Shown: positions 58,329-64,000 of the stretch, in pieces
Position numbering within the stretch: position 1 is the stretch's first letter
Layout of the letters: every line of letters begins with the position of its first letter
Assembly: GCA_000727475.1 (NCBI GenBank)
Contig: KL647289.1
Location: forward strand, 3,239,600-3,303,599
Direction: 5' to 3'
DNA: 64,000 nt
DNA from: Sarcocystis neurona
Lineage: Eukaryota > Apicomplexa > Conoidasida > Eucoccidiorida > Sarcocystidae
Made by a program: the position numbers and the translations under genes
The notes under the pieces: generated by a model
The model's input: the letters and a program-made list of their open reading frames with translations, nothing else
What the model was told of the DNA's origin: nothing
Database searches by the model: none

Positions 58329-59077
58329 ACGGGTATCCTACAATATACACAGAGAGAGAGACGAAAGAGAGAGAGAAAAAGAAATACACACAAGAAGGCG
58401 CACGCACGTGTGCCTTCTTTTTCGCCCATGTAAATCACCCCTTTGCAGACCTAAGCCTGCAGGGATCAACACGAATGAAGTTCCTTCGTCATGACTGAAA
58501 AATGCAGTCGGGGGAAATCTGGCGCTGTACAAGTTGCGGTGGCAAATCAAATACACACAGAAAGTGACTTTTGAAAGGCAAATACGTGTGCCGCCTGTGA
58601 CGTGGCCGAAGCTGAGGGACACCGAGAACAAGCGAATCCGTACATTTTCTACAGAGCGACCCACACACACACACACACGTACAGGTGTCTACATGGATGG
58701 GTCATACACACAAATATATGTCGCGTACATACACATAGGGACACACACATATACATATATGTATACACATAAAATTACCTGTCCCCATAAACTACACAAG
58801 CGTATATACATACGTACATACACAAGCACACATACACATACACACGTACATAGATAATCACTCATCAATAGATACATGTGTACACAATGGAATACATATA
58901 CATACACTTGCACAATAAATGTGTATATATACTTCCACATGTAGTGGGTACGTGCAGACGTCCAGCTGGACTGCGCACACACACGAATAAATTATAGGAA
59001 TGCACACAAACGAGAGAGCGTGAGATACCAGCAGCGGTACCCCCGCTTTTACGCGGCTCCTTCGACTCCCTCTACAG

Positions 59078-59174
59078 CGAGGCCCACGCTTCGGTCGGGT
59101 CGAAATCCTGGCACGCTCGTGATTCCTTTGTTTCTGCAGCGCACAGACCTGCCGCACGGTCGATATACGACGAG
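59078..59174 (+). CDS. Candidate exon of an unrecognised plus-strand gene
   Basis: Unrecognised. It follows the acceptor gactccctctacag and ends at GAG|GTGAAG, phase 2 in, phase 0 out. It reads EAHASVGSKSWHARDSFV and then SAAHRPAARSIYDE. Reading on without a splice gives VKHCLRCMRRALHTSLVKV before a TAA, so this could also be a terminal exon. The minus strand is partly open too. It is the first of several exon-like plus-strand segments between here and 63132. Confidence 0.3.
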
Positions 59175-60237
59175 GTGAAGCACTGTCTACGGTGCATGCG
59201 CCGCGCGCTCCACACTTCTCTCGTGAAAGTCTAACGCATTCGCAGGTGTCTACATGGACAGATCATAAACAGTAATATACCTCACAAATACATATATACA
59301 TATACGTATATACTGGTGTACACACACGTAATTCCATATCCCCATACACTTGTACAAGCATATAATCGCGTCGCTCAGTCAAAATATACACACGCCCTGA
59401 GGCACACAGAAAGACAGAGAAAGAGAGGGAGATCGCGCAAAAAGTGCAGATTTGTGTCTGAGTGAAAAAGAGAGGCAGAGAGATAGAGCGACACGGGGAA
59501 GAGATAAACAAAGACAACTGCCGTTCCGCTGGCCTCTACGATCAATCGTACAAGCGCGTCCAGTCACTTACATATATGGATGTATATTGATGCTGTTTAC
59601 CGATACGCAGAGGTACGCGCTGCTCACACGGCGGCAGACAGAAAGACGAAGCAAAACTGCCACTTCCTCGAGTCGTATCGTCCCCCTACCTCCCCTGCTT
59701 CGTCCCAATAGTTTCCAGGCAGTGTTCCACCCCACGTACACACACTTCTTTTACTTCTTTCTTCTCTTTGTCTCTCTTTGCTTTGCAAAAACGTATATCA
59801 CGCCTTGCCTTTCTGGTCATACGGACTGCAACACCAACGCTTCACTCGTCAACAAGGACACACACACGCACAAACAGTCTCATCTTCCCTGTGCCCTTCT
59901 CCTTAGCAGTTGCTCACACACCGGAACATATACACACAGATACATATTTTTTTCTTCTTGTCTCACTCCTGCTTTTCTCGTCTCTATCTCTCTTCGTTTT
60001 CCTCTCTCTATATATCTGTCGCCCTTCGTCTCTCTGTCTCGCTCTCCTGGCAGAGCCACACCGCTGTGGACCCTGCCAGCTATACAACGATCTGCGGCAA
60101 CACCATCCGCCAACCTTCACTTGCACACATACACACATACATACATACGCATAGGCGTGCTGCCTTCTGTTTCTTCGCTCGTTTTCTAGCGATACACACA
60201 GAGAGACACAGCTGTGTCCGTTCTGGCTTCTTTGCAG
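59175..60237. other. Probable intron: microsatellites and a CT-rich tract
   Basis: 59240-59330 has TA words. 59390-59510 is AGAGA-rich. 59650-60056 is increasingly CT-rich on the plus strand, ending in TCTCGCTCTCCTGGCAG at 60056. That looks like an acceptor, and a short plus-strand exon may follow it, but its frame cannot be chosen by eye. Confidence 0.4.
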
Positions 60238-60407
60238 CTTCTTCCCCTCTCTCATGGGAACGTTCTTCGATTTTGACTCGGTTCCTGACCTGCGATACAA
60301 GTTGCCAGTGAGGTCGCAGCGCATCAGCCGACGCGTAACGGGTCGCAGCTGTCCTCCTTCTTTCCCTTGTGCATACAGGACGCCGAGGTGGACAGCAGCA
60401 GTAGACA
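60238..60407 (+). CDS. Candidate exon of an unrecognised plus-strand gene
   Basis: Unrecognised. It follows the strong acceptor gttctggcttctttgcag and ends at the near-perfect donor ACA|GTAAGT. The open frame includes MGTFFDFDSVPDLRYKLP (ATG at 60254) and then a basic segment, RSQRISRRVTGRS. An earlier donor, CCA|GTGAGG near 60308, would keep only the first part. The minus strand is also open across this region (60080-60568 and 59914-60750), so the strand call rests on the splice signals. No domain is recognised. Confidence 0.35.
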
Positions 60408-61613
60408 GTAAGTAACAGCGAGGATCTGCGACGGATATCTGCCGCACAGTTTTGCGGAAGAACAAGCAAAAAAGGAAGAAGAGCAGACCCAGAGCAGCAG
60501 TTGCATGTAACCCCCGCCCAAGTGAGCGGCTTCTCCGCACAGAGGCAGAACTCCTCGTGGCCGCGCACAGACCCGAGATAAAAACAGAACGAAGTAGAGG
60601 AAAAGAAGAAGAAGAAAAGAAGAAGAAAACGAGGAGAGCACTACGACAAGCCGCTGCGTGTCGACGAAGGAGGAACTCGATGGGACACGGATACTCTGGA
60701 AAGGACGTTCTGCCCCTCGTCAACGAGCAGCAGCAGATGCAGCGCGCCAAAAACGAGACAACCCACGCATGCAGGGCTGTTTAAAAGAAACGCAGGGAAA
60801 TGTTGAAACACAGAATGGTGCGCATTCATCCGCCGCATCTGAACCACCCATACTTCCACAGTACACCTGTAGAGAACGACACAGACACACAGATGCACAC
60901 GTACAATCGGCAAGGAAAAACTCTACGTAATCGCGTATGTATGTACATGTGTATGTGTGTACATAGACACTCATACATATATATATGTACATATATACAG
61001 AGAGAGAGAGACACAGACACCCAGGTGTGCATCCTAGCTCCTCCTTAAGATGCTTCACCAGTTTACAAAATATAGACACCTCGATTCTCAGCGAGCAGTC
61101 CTGCAGGGTATATATATATATACATGCGGGAATATACAAGATCCACACATATGTATAGCCAGATCCATTTATACACACATATGAACTGACGCACGTAGTC
61201 ACAGAGTACGTGTATACATATGTACGAGTACACAAGTCTAAGTATCTAAGTACATCCACATGAACGTATTCATATACAAATATGCGTGTACACAAATGCA
61301 CACATATACGTAAACAGAGATACGTCCAGGTACACAACGATACATGCACCGATCTGTAGAGTGCGTGTGCAGCTTCCGGCACGCGTCTGCACACATTTGA
61401 GGAAGTGAAGGCAGAAAGAAGAAGGTGGAAGAAGACTCAACAAAAAATGCGGCTGGAAACGCGGAAAACGAGAGAAACCGTGAACACGGCCCCGTCCTCC
61501 TCAGGCTCTGTGTCAGAGAGAAGCCTGTTTTGTCTTCAAGAAAACGATTAGGTTAGGTATCTGCTTTCCGTGTAGACGCACATATAGAGGCAACGGTGCG
61601 AGACAAAATATAG
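60408..61613. other. Probable intron, no supported gene
   Basis: A purine-rich plus-strand patch at 60580-60640, then mixed sequence and ACATAC/TATA words at 60940-61010 and 61105-61330. A short plus-strand frame around 60503-60580 looks coding but cannot be anchored. Confidence 0.4.
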
Positions 61614-61747
61614 TGCGGACCGAGAACGACGCACTACGACTTGTGTGTGGGGACAAAGAAAGACGTGAGACAACTTGTATGTGGACAAAGGAAGACGCTG
61701 TCCCGCCAGTGTTTGACAGGCAGCTACTCGACAACATGCGCACGCCA
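61614..61747 (+). CDS. Candidate exon of an unrecognised plus-strand gene
   Basis: Unrecognised. It lies between the weak acceptor acaaaatatag (phase 1) and the donor CCA|GTAGGG (phase 0). It reads RTENDALRLVCGDKERRE and then WTKEDAVPPVFDRQLLDNM, a charged, globular-looking sequence unlike the surrounding repeats. The frame stays open to 61909. No family is recognised. Confidence 0.3.
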
Positions 61748-62465
61748 GTAGGGAGGACGCACGTGCAGATGTGTGCTGCGGTGCAGCAGCTGCAGCTGGC
61801 TGGGAGACGTGGTCACCTTGGTAGTGTCTCTACGGATACTTTTACACATCGGAGGAACCCGAAGGCGACAGGCCCTCGCAAAGAAAAGGAACATGGTCAG
61901 AAATTCTAGCGTGTCCTATGCCGCGTGTTCAGGCGTCGTTGTCGCTCCTGCTGCATTGGGCAGTCTGTCGCTGTCGCTCTCTGCTGCCACACTTCGTATA
62001 CGCTACTGCTGCTGTGGCTGCTCCTGCTGGGAAAAGTGGGGAGTCGCCTCGTTGACAGCGGCTTCAGCTTGCGCATATCTGTCGACACAGCTGTTTACGT
62101 ACAGTCGCTTCGAAATTTCTGACGCGCTGTTTCTAAGAACGAGAAGTAGACGGCGGCCTCCCATGATAGGCGAACCGAGGCTGCTGCTGCGAACCGTCGC
62201 CTGTGTGTGTGTGCGCGCACACGCAGGTACACGTAAGTGTAGTTAAAAATATATACACTATATGTATGTACACGCAGTTACGAGAGATTAGCATGTATAG
62301 TATATTATATGGATATGCACGCATGCGTGGATAGATTTAAAAGAGGACGGAGATGAAAATGCACTGCAGTACAAGGCAGGTTTTTCCTCTTACGACTCTC
62401 GCACGGAGAATATCTGCTGGGTGATAGCTCTCGAACACGTCCACAGAATCAACGTCAGTTTCCCG
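61748..62465. other. Mixed sequence, several open frames, no assigned gene
   Basis: Plus-strand frames stay open through most of 61773-62246 but are Cys/Ser/Leu-rich and lack motifs. 62240-62340 has TA words. One or more exons of the right-hand gene may lie here. Confidence 0.35.
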
Positions 62466-62825
62466 GATGTCCTGCGCACTGCAGCAGCAGCAGCAATCGC
62501 ACAGCGGCACCAGCGATGGCACAGCAGCAGCAGCGCTGGCAGGGAGACCAGCAGCGGAAGCGATCGCAGTAGCCGCAGCAGCAGCAACGGCAGAGCAGCG
62601 AGGCCATGAAAGCAGCCGCAGCAGCGGCCGTGGTACAGCAGCAAGAGCAGCAGCAGCGATGGCAGCAGCAGCAAAAGCGGTCCCGCAGCGAGGGCATCAG
62701 CAGCAAGAGCAGCAGCAGCAGCGATGGCAGCAGCAGGCAAAGCGGCGGCCGCAGCGAGGGCAGCAGCACCAAGAACAGCATCACCAGCAGGGATGGCAGC
62801 AGGAGCAAGAGGAGCAGCAAAAGTG
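62466..62825 (+). repeat. Interrupted CAG/GCA array
   Basis: About 0.36 kb of CAG/GCA/AGC triplets with CGATGGC interruptions, open in all three plus frames (Gln/His, Ala or Ser/Arg rich) and in minus frames. It may encode a low-complexity segment of the gene whose end is at 63132. Confidence 0.85.
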
Positions 62826-62871
62826 TACGCCGCACACAAACAAAGACAAGACTCCGAGACGTCACGCCTGA

Positions 62872-63132
62872 AGACGCAGATACAGCGACGGGGTAACGAG
62901 AAGAGAAGACAAACGGCCAGTTGAGCAGGAAAGTAACGTAGACACGTGCGGAACTGCCACCACGCTCTATAGCTGCAGTTCAAAGAATTTTAACGTGAGA
63001 AAGTACACGGCCAAATCCGCGCCAGAGAACAAAAGCAAGGAACGATGGGGAAGACAGTTCTCCAAGTGCCCGGCAGAAGAGCCAGAAATACGGCAGCTGG
63101 AGCGATTCACGCATCGCGACTCGACAGTGTAA
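62872..63132 (+). CDS. Candidate terminal exon, highly charged C-terminus
   Basis: Unrecognised. An open frame with no in-frame ATG, so a coding segment here must be a spliced exon. It runs from just after a TGA at 62869-62871 to a TAA at 63130-63132. It reads RREDKRPVEQESNVDTC, then VRKYTAKSAPENKSKERW, and ends ERFTHRDSTV. Likely acceptors are ctctatag (exon from 62973) or tagctgcag (exon from 62979). The even, Lys/Glu/Arg-rich composition is typical of real coding sequence and contrasts with the CAG array upstream and the microsatellite downstream. Confidence 0.4.
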   Translation, partial: RRRYSDGVTRREDKRPVEQESNVDTCGTATTLYSCSSKNFNVRKYTAKSAPENKSKERWGRQFSKCPAEEPEIRQLERFTHRDSTV

Positions 63133-64000
63133 GAGATACACCCACATATTTCTTCCGCTGTAACTATATATGTATGGATACAAACACGCACGTACACACA
63201 CACACACACACTAACAGGCATGCGGGTACTACATAAGCATTTATCAATACAAGCGTGTGCGCAGACATATATAGATGCCGATGTGCGTACATACACTTTC
63301 GTAGGTGTGTACGTATGTGAACATAGATGGACCTACAGCAAGCGACACTGTGAGCCACAGAGAAATTTCCTGTCTACAAGTATATCTGTACGCTTACTTT
63401 TTACACATACGTATATATATATATATATGTGCCGACTGAGATACAGACGAACAGATATGTAGAGAGAGAAATAGACGTGCAGGTGGATTTGCACCCACAG
63501 ACTGGCGCAGTAGCAGTAAGTAAGAAGGGCAGGAAGACAAGAGAAGGGAAGAAAAAGACGAAGGTGTGGAAGAGGAAGGCGGCGCGGGGCCAACGCAACA
63601 AAGAGATGCGGAGGGCCGCGGGCACACAGCAGAGTGCTTGAAAGGAGCAGAAGAAAAAACTTCTGGCAGAGAGAGAGAAGGAAAGCAAAACAAGCGTCCT
63701 GATCGGGGAAGGCAGCGTCAGGGAACAGAGCACATGAGGCAGGAGAAGAAAAAGGAGAGGAAAAGTTTTAAAGAGAGAAACGAAGGTGAAGACGAGGACG
63801 CCCCAAGAAGAGGAGGGCGGAGTCGTCGAACGTGAGACAACTACTGCGAGACTGAGAGGGGCGGACGAGGACGCGAAGTGGTGGGGACTTCGGGGAAGCA
63901 GAAAGTCGGAACGTTGAAGACGACGGACTGTGGAAGGCGGGGGGAGATATTCGGAGAAAAGGGAGAAGAGAAGAAGTCGCAGGAGGCACGTGTGAAGAAG
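63133..64000. other. Microsatellites and a purine-rich tract at the right edge
   Basis: 63160-63460 has ACAC, CATAC and TATA words. 63510-64000 is strongly purine-rich on the plus strand (GAAGAGG, GGAGAAAA), resembling the pyrimidine-biased intron tracts of the minus-strand gene and so possibly an intron of a minus-strand gene that continues outside the window. No exon is supported. Confidence 0.45.

Larger units (their letters stand above)
49132..59077. other. Microsatellite-rich gene desert
   Basis: About 10 kb with no supported gene. It carries TA/TATG or ACATAC clusters at about 50740-51000, 51123-51150, 52740-53730 (with a gap), 55510-55570, 56040-56205, 56435-56470, 56660-56780, 56940-56965, 57200-57320, 57565-57590, 57805-57835, 58050-58080 and 58190-58330. 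Some open frames in between are non-repetitive (plus strand 55066-55521 and 55562-55897) but show no domains or convincing splice context. They may be chance or unrecognised exons. Confidence 0.5.

Noticed and set aside
59914..60750. 278-codon minus-strand frame
   Set aside because: Overlaps the plus-strand exon at 60238-60407, which has better splice signals. The minus frame has a repeat-driven C-terminal half and no domain. Strand remains uncertain.

Overview
The window looks like repeat-rich nuclear DNA of a coccidian apicomplexan, most like Eimeria. The reasons are long CAG/GCA trinucleotide arrays that in places become poly-Ala or poly-Gln inside genes, very abundant (TA)n and (TATG)n microsatellites, GT-AG introns of 0.4 to 6 kb, and no bacterial gene organisation. 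Two runs of N (16783-17051 and 52933-53378) are assembly gaps inside TA arrays. The species assignment is inference. The organism was not identified by comparison.

The main content is one very large gene on the minus strand. I assembled it by hand from 15 proposed exons between 41561 and 6978 (about 34.6 kb). Its N-terminal half is a fatty acyl-CoA reductase, with a Rossmann TGxxGxxG motif, a YxxxK active site and a FAR C-terminal domain. Its C-terminal half is a PlsB-type glycerol-3-phosphate / dihydroxyacetone-phosphate acyltransferase, with HX4D, EGGRS and ISYDK motifs, a YYRNQ-type segment and the terminal helices. The joined model is about 1,669 codons. Phase is consistent at every junction, and conserved family segments appear in the expected order along 34 kb. 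The two activities are the two acyl-CoA-consuming steps at the start of ether-lipid synthesis: making the fatty alcohol and acylating DHAP. FAR-acyltransferase fusions are known to me from Dictyostelium (FARAT, from memory).

Layout. 1-4445: microsatellite-rich DNA without a supported gene. 4446 to about 6260: exons of a plus-strand gene that read like beta-propeller blades, converging on the 3' end of the fusion gene. 6978-41561: the fusion gene, with introns full of microsatellites, minisatellites, CAG arrays and polypyrimidine tracts. 41562-47568: non-repetitive intergenic DNA without a supported gene. 47569-49131: an intact single-exon plus-strand gene for a 520-residue protein with three spaced [YF]x[TS][TS]YxxxF motifs, possibly a microtubule-associated protein of the flagellated microgamete. 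49132-59077: microsatellite desert. 59078-63132: several plus-strand exon-like segments of at least one unrecognised gene, ending in a CAG array and a charged terminal exon. 63133-64000: microsatellites and a purine-rich tract.

No tRNA, rRNA, transposon, CRISPR or viral element could be supported. All splice sites, phases and family matches were read by eye. No alignment or search was run.
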